From CAVUOA01 sp963742955 (GTDB lineage: Bacteria > Bacteroidota > Ignavibacteria > Tepidaquicellales > OLB5), in contig CAVUOA010000009.1 of assembly GCA_963742955.1 (NCBI GenBank), positions 434,001 to 498,000 on the forward strand: a stretch of DNA of 64,000 nt. Direction: 5' to 3'. Shown here in pieces: positions 1 to 7,928 of this stretch (positions are counted from its first letter, which is position 1; each line of letters starts with the position of its first letter). The notes under the pieces were generated by a model. That model worked only from the letters and a program-made list of their open reading frames with translations, was not told the DNA's origin and did no database searches. Made by a program: the position numbers and the translations under genes.

Positions 1-200
1 AATAAATCGACTTCCACTAACGGCTTCTTTTCTTTTTTCACCTTTTCTATATTGCTGCTTTTGATCTTCGTCCTTGAATCTTTTAGATAATATTTTCCAG
101 GTATTTATCAATATACAATAGCATCTTTGTAAAATCTGTCTAAGTGACTTTCAGATAATTTTCTGTATCCTCAAATAATATTTTCGATGTTTTTCGGCAT
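1..200 (-). CDS. Start of an unidentified gene coupled to coaBC (partial, frame broken)
   Basis: An ATG at 200 overlaps the coaBC stop as TAATG, a usual sign of translational coupling, so a downstream gene of the same operon begins here and leaves the window. It opens MPKNIENII and then reads through a TGA. Frame changes near 172 and 150 restore a plausible peptide (EDTENYLK, then SHLDRFYKDAIVY), and a lysine-rich stretch ends near base 1 (VKKEKKPLVEVDL). The pattern fits the indel errors seen elsewhere in the window. A family-4 uracil-DNA glycosylase sometimes follows coaBC, but too little is visible to claim that here. Confidence 0.4.
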
Positions 201-1415
201 TATTTTATAATCTTATCTAATATAACGTTTGCAAGCTCAAATTTAGTCATTTTTTTCAAAGCGGTTTTATTGAATTTTTTATCAATTAATGTTGCAACAT
301 TAGTATCTGTACCAAAACCTGCTCCTTCGACATTAGGATTATTAACCACGATTAAATCAAGGTTTTTCTTTTTAATTTTCTCTTTGGCGTTTGCTAATTT
401 CATTATCGGTTTCAAGAGCGAAGCCAATAAGCATAGCTCGGTTTTTATTATTGCCTAAATATTCTAATATATCTTCCGTTTTTTCCGTTTCAATTGTAAG
501 TTCAGCCGATTTATTTTTTTTTATTTTCCCTTCCACCCTGTTTTTGGGTTTAAAGTCGGCAACGGCGGCGGACATTATAATGCAATCTTTACTTTTTAGC
601 TCACGCTTTACAGCTTTATACATTTCATCAGCTGTTTTTATGTCAATACGTTTTACATGTTTGGGAGTTTCAAGCGCAGTGGGACCTGTTATAAGTGTAA
701 CTTCAGCTCCACGTAGAATTGCAGCTTTTGCAAGCTGAAATCCCATTTTTCCGGATGAGTAATTCCCGATAAAACGAACATCGTCAATTGGTTCATAGGT
801 AGGACCTGCTGTTACAAGGATATTTTTATCTTTTAGGTCTTTTTTTTTACTCTTTAAGAAATCAGATGTGTAATTGAAAATACTTTGAGGTTCGGGCATT
901 CTTCCTATTCCGCTTAAGCCACTTGCAAGCTCACCTTTTTCGGGCTCCATTACAAAATAACCTAGTTCCCTGAGTTTGGAAATATTGCTTTGGGTTACTT
1001 CATTCAAATACATGTCTTCGTCCATTGAAGGTGCAATAATTATCGGTGCGCGGGATGCAAGAACAGTTGAGGTAAGAAAATTATCGCTCATGCCGGTTAC
1101 AATTTTGGCAATTGTATTAGCTGTTGCCGGTGCAATAACAAATACATCAGCCCAAAGACCGGTATAAATATGCCATGTTTTAGTTTCAACGGTTTCTGTT
1201 GTTTCGGGGTTAACATGCGGAAACATATTTATTAACACTTCATTGCCGGAAAGAGCGGAGAGAGTAACAGGTGATACAAAATGACAGGCAGAAGGGGTCA
1301 TAATTACCCTGACTTCTGCCTCATCTTTTTTGAACAACCTTACAAGCTCGCAGGTCTTATAGGCGGCAATTCCGCCTGTGACACCGAGCAGAATTTTTTT
1401 GCCCTTCAAAGACAT
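200..1415 (-). CDS. coaBC: Phosphopantothenoylcysteine decarboxylase / phosphopantothenate-cysteine ligase, one frameshift
   Basis: Bifunctional cytoplasmic enzyme of coenzyme A synthesis: the CoaB half joins cysteine to 4'-phosphopantothenate and the CoaC half decarboxylates the product using FMN. The N-terminal flavoprotein half shows GVTGGIAAYK, the active-site His in KTWHIYTGL, PATANTIAK and PSMDEDMY. The C-terminal half shows TAGPTYEPIDDVR, NYSSGKMG and the KIKK motif. In the CoaC lid, the Cys of the E. coli LACGxxGxGRM motif is Ser here (ELASGLSGIGRMPEP). The frame breaks near 398 after ETDNEI; dropping one A from an AAA run restores SNAKEKIKKKN and the C-terminus. Joined length is about 404 aa, the normal size. 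Last of the yicC-gmk-rpoZ-coaBC run. Confidence 0.93.
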
Positions 1416-1439
1416 ATCGCAATAGGGTTTAGTTTTTGC

Positions 1440-1736
1440 TTACTCGGTTTCTTCTGTGCGGATTCTGAATTCAAGCTGATCATCAAGAAGCTCATTTATA
1501 CCAATATCAGTAGGCTTAAGCCTTTTTTCGAAATCAAGACTGATATTCATTTTATCCTTGCTGACAACAGTTTCATCGTCTTCTTCTTTTTCAATAAGAG
1601 GCTGAAGACGCTGGCTGTATTCAATCTTCATTTCATCATTAATCTGCCTGGCTCTTTTGGCAGTAATTACAATTGCTTCGTACACATTTCCGGCTTTCGA
1701 TTCAATCACTTCTATTTCAAGAGGTTTTATCGGCAT
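1440..1736 (-). CDS. rpoZ: RNA polymerase omega subunit
   Basis: Small subunit that helps assemble core RNA polymerase by chaperoning beta-prime. The 98-aa protein carries the core omega motif NVYEAIVITAKRARQINDE at residues about 17-35, where AxxRARQI is the family signature. The C-terminal half is acidic and variable (EKEEDDETVV), as is common in this phylum. It lies 15 nt downstream of gmk and 24 nt upstream of coaBC, the conserved gmk-rpoZ-coaBC order, which supports the call for such a short protein. Confidence 0.9.
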   Translation of the reverse strand: MPIKPLEIEVIESKAGNVYEAIVITAKRARQINDEMKIEYSQRLQPLIEKEEDDETVVSKDKMNISLDFEKRLKPTDIGINELLDDQLEFRIRTEETE

Positions 1737-1751
1737 TTTTTGCCCTTTCTT

Positions 1752-2309
1752 TTATACCTTAGATTTATTTATAATACTTATTATTTCGTTTACTGCATTT
1801 TTGATTCCATCCGGATTCGAGTTATTAACCACGGTAAAATCAAATTTATCTTTATAAGAGATTTCCATATCAATCCGCTCAAGGCGCTTGCTTATTTCCT
1901 CATCAGTTTCTGTGCTTCTTTTCTTGAGTCTTTTAACCAGCTCTTCTCTCGGCGCTTCAATGAAAATGCTCACTGCTTTGGGATATAGCTTTTTTATATT
2001 CAAGGCGCCTTTAACATCAACATCAAAAACCAAATCGAGCGAGTTGTTCAAATATTTATCAATTTCACTTTTCAGGGTACCGTAATACTGCCCGTGAACC
2101 TGTTCCCATTCAACAAACTCACCATTGGATATTTTATCTTCAAACTCTTTCTTAGAGATAAAATAATAATCTTTTCCGTCTTTTTCAATTTTACGCTTCG
2201 GTCTTGTAGTAGCTGAAACAGAGAACCTCAGACCGGGTAAAATACTGAAAAGTTCGCGAATTATGGTCGTTTTTCCGCCCCCGCTGGGGGAGCTAATTAC
2301 AAATAGCAT
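1752..2309 (-). CDS. gmk: Guanylate kinase
   Basis: Converts GMP and ATP to GDP and ADP in the cytoplasm. The P-loop SSPSGGGKTT lies at residues about 6-15, followed by the GMP-binding block (FSVSATTRPKR, DGKDYYFIS, GEFVEWEQVHGQYYGT) and VFDVDVKGA. Length is 185 aa, slightly shorter than E. coli Gmk (207) because the N-terminus begins only five residues before the P-loop. The reading frame is intact. It sits in the conserved cluster between yicC and rpoZ. Confidence 0.95.
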   Translation of the reverse strand: MLFVISSPSGGGKTTIIRELFSILPGLRFSVSATTRPKRKIEKDGKDYYFISKKEFEDKISNGEFVEWEQVHGQYYGTLKSEIDKYLNNSLDLVFDVDVKGALNIKKLYPKAVSIFIEAPREELVKRLKKRSTETDEEISKRLERIDMEISYKDKFDFTVVNNSNPDGIKNAVNEIISIINKSKV

Positions 2310-2361
2310 TAACCTTTAATTTCAATAAACAAATTGATATAAAAAAGGCAAATCATACAGC

Positions 2362-3241
2362 TTATTCAATGTTCTGGAGCTGTTCTTTTACCTTTTCGAG
2401 TTCTTCTTTCATTTCCACAACGGTTTGAGAGATAATTGAATTATTCGATTTCGAAGCAATCGTATTTATTTCCCTGTTGATTTCCTGAACGAGAAAATTC
2501 AGTCTTCTTCCGGAAAGTTCTGGCTCTTTCATATTTTTCTTAAAATACTCTAAATGAGATTTTGCCCGTATAATTTCTTCGGTTATATCCATTTTATCAG
2601 TAAGCATAACAAGCTCAAATTCAAGCCGGTTATTATCCACTAAATTTTTATCTGTAATAAGGTTATTTACTTTTTCAATGAGCTTGTTTTTCGATGCTTT
2701 GATATTCTTTGCTGATGTTTTATCGACCGAGTTCAGCTTCTTACCGATTTCATTAATTCTTGAGATGAATATCTTTTTCAAGCGTTCTTCCCTCTCTCAG
2801 TTTCATATCATATAAATCTTTTATAGCCGATTGTATAACTTTTTTAACGTCTTCCCAGCGGTCTTTAAGCTCATCGTTCTCATCAGCCTTAAATATTTCC
2901 GAAAATTTAAGAAGGTGTTCCAGCTTTATTTCTTCTTTAATATTTGTAGTCTTCTTTATATCGTTTAAAAGTGCATAATATTCTCTTACTGCATCCGGCT
3001 GGATTTTTAAACCGACTTCATCCGCAGTCTTCTTATCGATTGAAACAGAAATATAAACCTTCCCTCTTGAAATGGATTTTCCTATTAATTCTTTCAGTTC
3101 TGCCTCACGCTCCATAAACATTGAAGGCATTCGAGGAGTAATTTCAAGGAACTTACTGTTTACGCTCCTCATTTCAACGTTCACTGTCATTTTTTTCAGG
3201 TTTACGGAAGCTTTTCCGTAACCGGTCATACTTATAATCAT
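2362..3241 (-). CDS. yicC: YicC family protein (putative endoribonuclease), one frameshift
   Basis: YicC-family proteins are stress-associated proteins reported as endoribonucleases in E. coli, and are commonly encoded just before gmk, as here. The N-terminal part starts MIISMTGYGKA, the family hallmark, and continues through RSVNSKFLEI and the SRGKV block. The second part carries FELVMLTDKMDITEEIIRAKSHL and the C-terminal domain with SGRRLNFLVQEINREINTIASKS, which contains the conserved RExNT-type motif. The frame breaks near 2770 between EGRTLEKDI and SRINEIGKKL; removing one base restores it. Joined length is about 293 aa, the normal size. The start overlaps the upstream LOG gene by 4 nt (ATGA). 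Confidence 0.9.
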
Positions 3242-4077
3242 TCTTGGTTTTTCTTATGATTTAACAAACTAGTGGGTATATTAATGTAATGTTTGGAGAG
3301 ACCGTTTTTAAGAAACTCAAATGCTTCATCAACCGTATCAACTATTTTAAAAAGATTGAGGTCTTCTTTTGAAATCATTCCTTTTAAATGAAGCTGTTTA
3401 ATGTTCAAAATGCTGTTCCAGTATGTACTGTCATACAGTACAATCGGCATTTTCTTTTTGATTTTCTTTGTCTGGACAAGTGTAATTGTTTCAAAAAACT
3501 CATCAAGTGTTCCGTATCCGCCCGGCATTATCACAAGAGCCTTGGCTAGATAAGCAAACCAGAACTTCCTCATGAAAAAATAATGAAACTCGAAGTTAAG
3601 CTCTTTTGTAATAAACCTGTTCGGAAACTGTTCAAACGGCAGGCTGATATTGAGTCCCACGCTTAAGCCCTTCGCTTTCATAGCACCCCTGTTGGCCGCT
3701 TCCATTATACCCGGCCCCCCGCCGGAACATATTACAAACCTACGCGGCGGCGTAAGCCTCATTGACCATTGGGTCAGGCGGAACGCAAGCTCGACAGCAT
3801 CTTCATAATACTTAGACATCTCAACTTCACTTATTGCTGCCCTAATCTTTGCTTTGGAAGCCTTAATACGTTTGAGTCTTGCAAGATTTTTCCTTGCATC
3901 AGTTGGTGATTTCATTCTGGCAGAACCGAAAAAAACAATTGTGTCTTTAATCTTCTGCTCTCTGAAACGCTTTGCAGGCTCAAGAAACTCGGCAAGAATA
4001 CGAAGAATTCTTGCATCCCTGCTGTTCAGGAAATCTTTGTCGTTATATGCTTTTGGTGGTTTGTAAAGTTTTCTCAT
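3238..4077 (-). CDS. LOG-family protein (TIGR00730 type, putative nucleotide phosphoribohydrolase)
   Basis: The family once annotated as 'lysine decarboxylase' is now known in several members to cleave nucleoside monophosphates such as cytokinin ribotides. The 279-aa protein has FFGSARMKSP near residue 49, CSGGGPGIMEAANRGA near 118, and the catalytic PGGYGTLDEFFE motif near 190. The extra N-terminal and C-terminal helices put it in the longer TIGR00730 subgroup. The 4-nt overlap with yicC downstream implies co-translation. The true substrate in this organism cannot be told from sequence. Confidence 0.85.
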   Translation of the reverse strand: MRKLYKPPKAYNDKDFLNSRDARILRILAEFLEPAKRFREQKIKDTIVFFGSARMKSPTDARKNLARLKRIKASKAKIRAAISEVEMSKYYEDAVELAFRLTQWSMRLTPPRRFVICSGGGPGIMEAANRGAMKAKGLSVGLNISLPFEQFPNRFITKELNFEFHYFFMRKFWFAYLAKALVIMPGGYGTLDEFFETITLVQTKKIKKKMPIVLYDSTYWNSILNIKQLHLKGMISKEDLNLFKIVDTVDEAFEFLKNGLSKHYINIPTSLLNHKKNQE

Positions 4078-4078
4078 T

Positions 4079-4828
4079 TTAATTTATCAATCTTCCTCCA
4101 TCAACGGCAATTACCTGTCCTGTAACATACTTTGCATTTAAAAGATATTTGACGGCTTCAATAATATCAGAAGGATTGCCGTATTTTTGCAGCGGTATTT
4201 TACTCATAGGAGTTTTCTCCGGTGTTCCTGCTTCTTCATCATCAATAATAATCGTACCCGGTGCAATTGCGTTTACTCTGATTTTTGGTGCAAGCCGTTT
4301 TGCAAGCAAATAAGTCAGTTTTATTATTCCCGCTTTTGACAATCCGTAAGGAATATAATTTGCCCAGTTCTGCAGCCCGCCAAGTGATGCCATGTTAATT
4401 ATTAAAGGCTCTTTAGACTTGTTAAGGTACTTTAATGAAAACTGAGAAGCAAATAATGCTCCTTTTAGGTTAATGTCAATAAATTTATCAAAGACTTGTT
4501 CCGTAATATCCGTGAAATCGATTTTCCGGATTATACCAGCGTTATTAATTAGAACATCAATTTTCCCAAAATCGGCTCCGATTTTGCTTATAGTAGTTTT
4601 TAATTTTTTAATATCACTTAAATCGCATTTATAAAATTTGAACCTTATACCTAACGATTTAAGCTTATCGGTAGTTTTGGAAAGCTCCTTCGGGCTTGAG
4701 GAATTATAAATAATTGCAAGATTATAACCGGCTTCTGCTAGATAGTACGATATGTACCTGCCGAGGCGCCTTGCGCCGCCTGTAATTAATGCTGTTTTTG
4801 AAGAAATTCTGATATTTGATAAATTATT
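4079..4828 (-). CDS. Short-chain dehydrogenase/reductase, start codon not found
   Basis: The open frame runs from an upstream TAA (4831-4829) to the stop at 4079 and encodes about 249 residues, normal for a classical SDR. It shows the cofactor loop TGGARRLGR, a CDLSD acidic block, LINNAG, MASLGG with the catalytic Ser, and YGLSK with the catalytic Tyr and Lys. The loop resembles FolM/PTR1-type pteridine reductases, but the substrate is open. No ATG, GTG or TTG precedes the first conserved residue in frame. An indel near 4830 or a very rare start codon would explain this. Only one base separates the stop from the LOG gene start, so the two are co-transcribed. Confidence 0.82.
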   Translation of the reverse strand, partial: NNLSNIRISSKTALITGGARRLGRYISYYLAEAGYNLAIIYNSSSPKELSKTTDKLKSLGIRFKFYKCDLSDIKKLKTTISKIGADFGKIDVLINNAGIIRKIDFTDITEQVFDKFIDINLKGALFASQFSLKYLNKSKEPLIINMASLGGLQNWANYIPYGLSKAGIIKLTYLLAKRLAPKIRVNAIAPGTIIIDDEEAGTPEKTPMSKIPLQKYGNPSDIIEAVKYLLNAKYVTGQVIAVDGGRLIN

Positions 4829-4861
4829 TTAATTATCGGCAAAGAAAAATAAAAATCCGCT

Positions 4862-4890
4862 CTGCACTATAAACACTTCGCACTCAATTG
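4862..4890 (-). repeat. Short CACTC/GAGTG-type tract 3' of tRNA-Arg
   Basis: Between the tRNA 3' end and the SDR lies a short degenerate tract with two CACT-type units (GCACTATAAACACTTCGCACTC). It resembles the longer tracts at 12448, 15089 and 16951 that also follow minus-strand genes. On its own it is weak. Confidence 0.35.
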
Positions 4891-4964
4891 TACCCTCGGC
4901 GTGATTCGAACACGCGACCTGCGGTTTAGGAAACCGACGCTCTATCCATCTGAGCTACGAGGGC
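4891..4964 (-). tRNA. tRNA-Arg (CCT)
   Basis: Read on the minus strand, the sequence folds into a complete cloverleaf. The acceptor arms GCCCTCG and CGAGGGT pair with one G-U, and the D arm is GCTC/GAGC. The anticodon stem is TCGGT/ACCGC around loop TTCCTAA (anticodon CCT), and the T arm is GCGTG-TTCGAAT-CACGC. The discriminator is A and CCA is not encoded. It reads AGG codons. Confidence 0.96.
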
Positions 4965-4989
4965 AAAATGCCCTGTTTTGCAAGGATTT

Positions 4990-4997
4990 CAAAAATA
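4990..4997 (-). promoter_or_regulatory. Possible -10 element for tRNA-Arg
   Basis: TATTTTTG matches the TAnnTTTG -10 form of this phylum and lies about 25 nt upstream of the tRNA 5' end. The -35 region is weak (TTCATT at 17 nt spacing), so this is tentative. Confidence 0.3.
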
Positions 4998-5045
4998 ATG
5001 AAATTTTTCGTAAGAATGAAGAGAAAAATGGATTTGAAATGAATA

Positions 5046-5104
5046 GTCATGCTGAACTTGTTTCAGCATCTATAAAATCAAATCCTGAAACAAGTTCAGG
5101 GTGA
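5046..5104. repeat. Double inverted intergenic repeat (GTCATGCTG...TTTCAGCATCT family)
   Basis: Two hairpins stand in opposite orientation. The first is ATGCTGAA-cttgt-TTCAGCAT at about 5049-5069, and the second is CCTGAA-acaag-TTCAGG at 5084-5100. Their 15-nt arms CTGAACTTGTTTCAG and CTGAAACAAGTTCAG (5052-5066 and 5085-5099) are exact reverse complements, so the whole can also fold as one long stem. The outer ends read GTCAT and GTGAT. The same framing sequence occurs at 11625-11660 with a different core. It sits between the tRNA and a membrane-protein gene. Confidence 0.8.
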
Positions 5105-5113
5105 TAAATTGGG

Positions 5114-5416
5114 TTAAAAGTTCTCCGGTTCTTCTTTTTTCCGCTCTACTGCTGTAATAGCAGACATTTTCTGGTTCATGCTGTCTAGCAGTTCAATGAC
5201 AATTCCAAAACTTAAATAAAGCATTCCGGAAACAATTGAAGACATAATAATCGCTCCGCCTGCAACAAGCTTTACTATGTAGAGCTGTTCCAGGTAAGGA
5301 TTATTTGTTGTCCGGGCAAGAGAATAATCGTTCAATGACTGGGAAATAACATAAATACCCAGTATAATCCCGATGAAAATTGTAATGAAGCCGAGAATTT
5401 TTAAAAATGTTTGCAT
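5114..5416 (-). CDS. Small two-helix membrane protein, function unknown
   Basis: The 100-aa protein has two clear membrane segments: residues about 6-26 (LGFITIFIGIILGIYVI) and about 48-75 (LVAGGAIIMSSIVSGMLYLSFGI). The linker is polar (RTTNNPYLEQ) and the tail charged (VERKKEEPENF). I do not recognise a family. The preserved open frame, sensible hydrophobicity pattern and ATG start support a real gene. It is probably inner-membrane, with both termini on the same side. Confidence 0.6.
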   Translation of the reverse strand: MQTFLKILGFITIFIGIILGIYVISQSLNDYSLARTTNNPYLEQLYIVKLVAGGAIIMSSIVSGMLYLSFGIVIELLDSMNQKMSAITAVERKKEEPENF

Positions 5417-5473
5417 GGCTAAAAATCTTATTTTACAAAGTTAGTTATTTTTACTCAGTAATAAAATAGTAAT

Positions 5474-5929
5474 TTACTTTATCGGGCAATATATCTCAGT
5501 AAGAAGCTTTGAATGGTCTTCTGTTTCCCTCGGGTCACCAACATAAAGTTCATAACAAGGTGCAGCATTCTGCAGTTTATTTTCTTTCATATATGCCTGT
5601 AAAGCATTCCACCCGTCCATTAACTGCGAGTAAGGTCCGTAAAATTTCACACATACAGCTTTGCCGCCGTAAGTTTTAATGACGTTCATGCGTCCTTCAG
5701 GAACGGGGTTACTTTCAATGATAATTCCGGCTTCAACATCAACCTTATCAGGTGAAAAGGAATGATAAATCCCGAACGGACCGTTTACGGTTTTTAAACC
5801 CTGTTTCTTAATAATAGGGTTAAGCTCACCGTAAAGTTCCATATACTTATTTGATAATTCAGCCGCTGTGCAAGTATCACGTATTGTTACAGCCTGCTTT
5901 GATTCTACACTGACAATTGAAATATCCAT
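5474..5929 (-). CDS. GyrI-like / AraC effector-binding domain protein
   Basis: A stand-alone effector-binding (SOUL/GyrI-like) domain of 151 aa. The family forms a small ligand pocket; members bind small hydrophobic or cationic molecules or, in E. coli GyrI, DNA gyrase. The N-terminus VESKQAVTIRDTCT, the middle FGIYHSF...VDVEAGIII and the C-terminal YGGKAVCVKFYGPYSQLMDGWNALQAYMKEN block followed by CYELYVGDPRET are typical, including a late Glu in CYELYV where the ligand usually contacts. No DNA-binding domain is fused. It lies 11 nt downstream of the hydroxyacyl-CoA dehydrogenase and is probably co-transcribed with it. Confidence 0.82.
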   Translation of the reverse strand: MDISIVSVESKQAVTIRDTCTAAELSNKYMELYGELNPIIKKQGLKTVNGPFGIYHSFSPDKVDVEAGIIIESNPVPEGRMNVIKTYGGKAVCVKFYGPYSQLMDGWNALQAYMKENKLQNAAPCYELYVGDPRETEDHSKLLTEIYCPIK

Positions 5930-5940
5930 TTTAATAATTA

Positions 5941-6795
5941 TTAATAATTATAAAATCCCCTGCCAGATTTTTTGCCTAACATGCCGGCTTCTACAAGCTT
6001 TTGCTGTATCGGGTGCGGTTTATATTTTTGGTCATGGAAAAATGCTTCGTAAACGGATTTGGTTACCGAAAAATTAACATCGATTCCTATTAAATCCATC
6101 AGCTCAAACGGACCCATTTTAAAACCGCCCTCTTCACGCATAATTTCATCGATTGTTTTCACATCGATATTTTCTTCGCCCAAAATCTTAAGCGCTTCGC
6201 CGTAAAACGAACGCGCTACACGGTTAACAATAAATGCAGGAGTATCTTTGCATACAACGGGAGTTTTACCAAGCTTACGCGAAACCTCAACCACTGTTTT
6301 CAAAATTTCTTCAGAAGTAAACTCACCTTTTATTATTTCCACGAGCTTCATTATGTTTGCAGGATTGAAAAAATGCATTCCCACAACCCTGCTTTTATTA
6401 TTTTTCACGGCAGAGGAAATTGCTGTTATAGAATAAGAAGAAGTATTGGTTGCAAGGATTGTATTTTGAGCAGTAATTTCATCAAGCCGGCTGTAAATTA
6501 CTTTTTTAAGGTCAATATTTTCAACCGCCGCTTCAATCACCAAACCGCATTCAGATAATTTATTTATATCGGAAGAAAACTCAAGGTTCTTTTCGATTTG
6601 GGATGAACGTTCTCTTGAAATTCTTTCTTTTTCAACCAGCCTGTCATACCCGTTAAAAATAACAGCGTGTGCTTTACTCAATACTTGTTCATTAATATCA
6701 TAAACTTTCGTGCTAAAACCATAGAAAGCGCATGCGGAAGCAATACCCGTTCCCATTGTGCCTGCGCCGACTATTCCTATTTTAGTTATATCCAA
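5941..6795 (-). CDS. hbd: 3-hydroxybutyryl-CoA dehydrogenase
   Basis: NAD(P)-dependent oxidation of 3-hydroxyacyl-CoA to 3-ketoacyl-CoA in fatty-acid or butanoate metabolism, in the cytoplasm. The Rossmann motif GIVGAGTMGTGIA lies at residues about 6-18. LVIEAAVEN and NTSSYSIT follow, then the catalytic His in GMHFFNPANIMKLVEI, KTPVVCKDTPAFIVNRV, and the C-terminal domain with GPFELMDLIGIDVNFSV and KSGRGFYNY. The 284-aa length is standard for the single-domain enzyme. It lies between a Gfo/Idh/MocA gene (5 nt upstream) and the GyrI-like gene (11 nt downstream), so an operon is likely. Whether it serves butyrate, PHB or amino-acid breakdown cannot be said. Confidence 0.93.
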   Translation of the reverse strand: MDITKIGIVGAGTMGTGIASACAFYGFSTKVYDINEQVLSKAHAVIFNGYDRLVEKERISRERSSQIEKNLEFSSDINKLSECGLVIEAAVENIDLKKVIYSRLDEITAQNTILATNTSSYSITAISSAVKNNKSRVVGMHFFNPANIMKLVEIIKGEFTSEEILKTVVEVSRKLGKTPVVCKDTPAFIVNRVARSFYGEALKILGEENIDVKTIDEIMREEGGFKMGPFELMDLIGIDVNFSVTKSVYEAFFHDQKYKPHPIQQKLVEAGMLGKKSGRGFYNY

Positions 6796-6800
6796 TATAA

Positions 6801-7805
6801 TTATTTGAAAAAGATTTCTTTTCCGCTCTTAGCCGATTTATATACGGTATCAATAATCCGTTGTCTTGAAAGAGCTTCTTCACCGTCTGAAACAACAGGC
6901 CTGCCTGTCCTTACGGAATTAAAGAAATGCTGGAGCTCGTATTCATATGAACGCTTAAAGATATTGGCGGGCTTTTCCAGCTTCAAAGGAGTTACATTAA
7001 CCAGTGTACCGTGCATTTTCTTATAAATTCTTAATGGATTAATGCTTGTGCTGCCTTCGGTTCCGTATACATTGCAGTAAAACATATCGTTTTCACGCAG
7101 CAGAGACCAGCTTGCCTCAATACTTACTGTAGAGCCGTTGACAAACCTTAGAAAAACAATTGAAGTATCTTCAACAGTTTTAAATGTCCTGTTATAATTT
7201 ACTGCGGATACACTTTTAATCTTTGGAAATTTAAGAAGCCAGAGAGCAATATCAAGAACTACTATGCCTAAATCCATAAATACACCGCCCCCGGAAAGCG
7301 ATTTATCGAGCGCCCATTTTTCAACTGTGCTTCTTCTGCGGATAAAACCTGTTTTAATATAAAAAACTTCACCGAGTTCTTTGCCTGATATAAAACTTCT
7401 TTGCATCATAAAATCAGGTCTGAAACGGTTGTTCATACCTACCATAAGAATCTTTTTGTTCTTCTTTGCGGATTCTAAAATCTTTTCGCCTTCAACTGCA
7501 TTTCTTACTAATGGCTTTTCTACAAGAACATTGAAACCCGATTCTATTCCGGCTACAGCAACATCTTTGTGCAGATTTGTAGGTGTAGTAACAACAGCAC
7601 AATCGGCTTCAAGTTCTTTAAACATCTTCTCATAATCAGTATAACTGTTCTTAATATTATACTTATCCGCTATAAATTTTGTTTTTCCTTTATCTATATC
7701 ACAGACTCCGGTAATTTCCACATCAGCCATTTTGGATAACACAGGAAGATGAGCTATTTGTGCAATACCTCCAAGACCTACAATTACAATTTTTGTTTTA
7801 CTCAT
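6801..7805 (-). CDS. Gfo/Idh/MocA family oxidoreductase
   Basis: Cytoplasmic NAD(P)-dependent sugar or inositol-type dehydrogenase family. The N-terminal Rossmann fold has GLGGIAQIAHLP at about 9-20 and the VVTTPTNLH strand. The conserved EKP motif is in VLVEKPLVRNAVEG near residue 96. The C-terminal Gfo/Idh domain includes GGGVFMDLGIVVLDIALWLL, the family's G-x-x-x-D-x-G/H block, here with Gly-Ile where many have His. Length is 334 aa. Substrate unknown; the linked hbd gene gives no clear pathway. Confidence 0.88.
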   Translation of the reverse strand: MSKTKIVIVGLGGIAQIAHLPVLSKMADVEITGVCDIDKGKTKFIADKYNIKNSYTDYEKMFKELEADCAVVTTPTNLHKDVAVAGIESGFNVLVEKPLVRNAVEGEKILESAKKNKKILMVGMNNRFRPDFMMQRSFISGKELGEVFYIKTGFIRRRSTVEKWALDKSLSGGGVFMDLGIVVLDIALWLLKFPKIKSVSAVNYNRTFKTVEDTSIVFLRFVNGSTVSIEASWSLLRENDMFYCNVYGTEGSTSINPLRIYKKMHGTLVNVTPLKLEKPANIFKRSYEYELQHFFNSVRTGRPVVSDGEEALSRQRIIDTVYKSAKSGKEIFFK

Positions 7806-7825
7806 TTTTGTACTGAAAAAAAAAT

Positions 7826-7919
7826 GTCAAGACACCCGGATCACACAGAAAATCTGCTTACCGCTGCTTTCTTTCGAACCTGACGGGGTTGGGCAAATAA
7901 CTGTTGCCCGGGGCTTGAC
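7826..7919 (-). ncRNA. ffs: Signal recognition particle RNA, small bacterial (4.5S) type
   Basis: On the minus strand the 94-nt sequence starts GTCAAGCCCC and ends GTGTCTTGAC, whose ends pair. The apical domain carries the SRP signature: GTCAGG opposite AGCAGC, forming the symmetric loop that Ffh binds, and a UUC-GAAA-GAA cap with a GNRA tetraloop. A run of nine T follows directly (7825-7816), serving as terminator. The RNA lies 10 nt after the stop of the LptF-type gene and 20 nt before the Gfo/Idh/MocA start. Its promoter must be inside the permease gene, or it is processed from that transcript. Confidence 0.92.
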
Positions 7920-7928
7920 TTAATATAC

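Noticed and set aside
5046..5104. A CRISPR or attachment site
   Set aside because: Two inverted hairpins with no spacer series and no integrase or cas gene; it belongs to the dispersed palindrome family.
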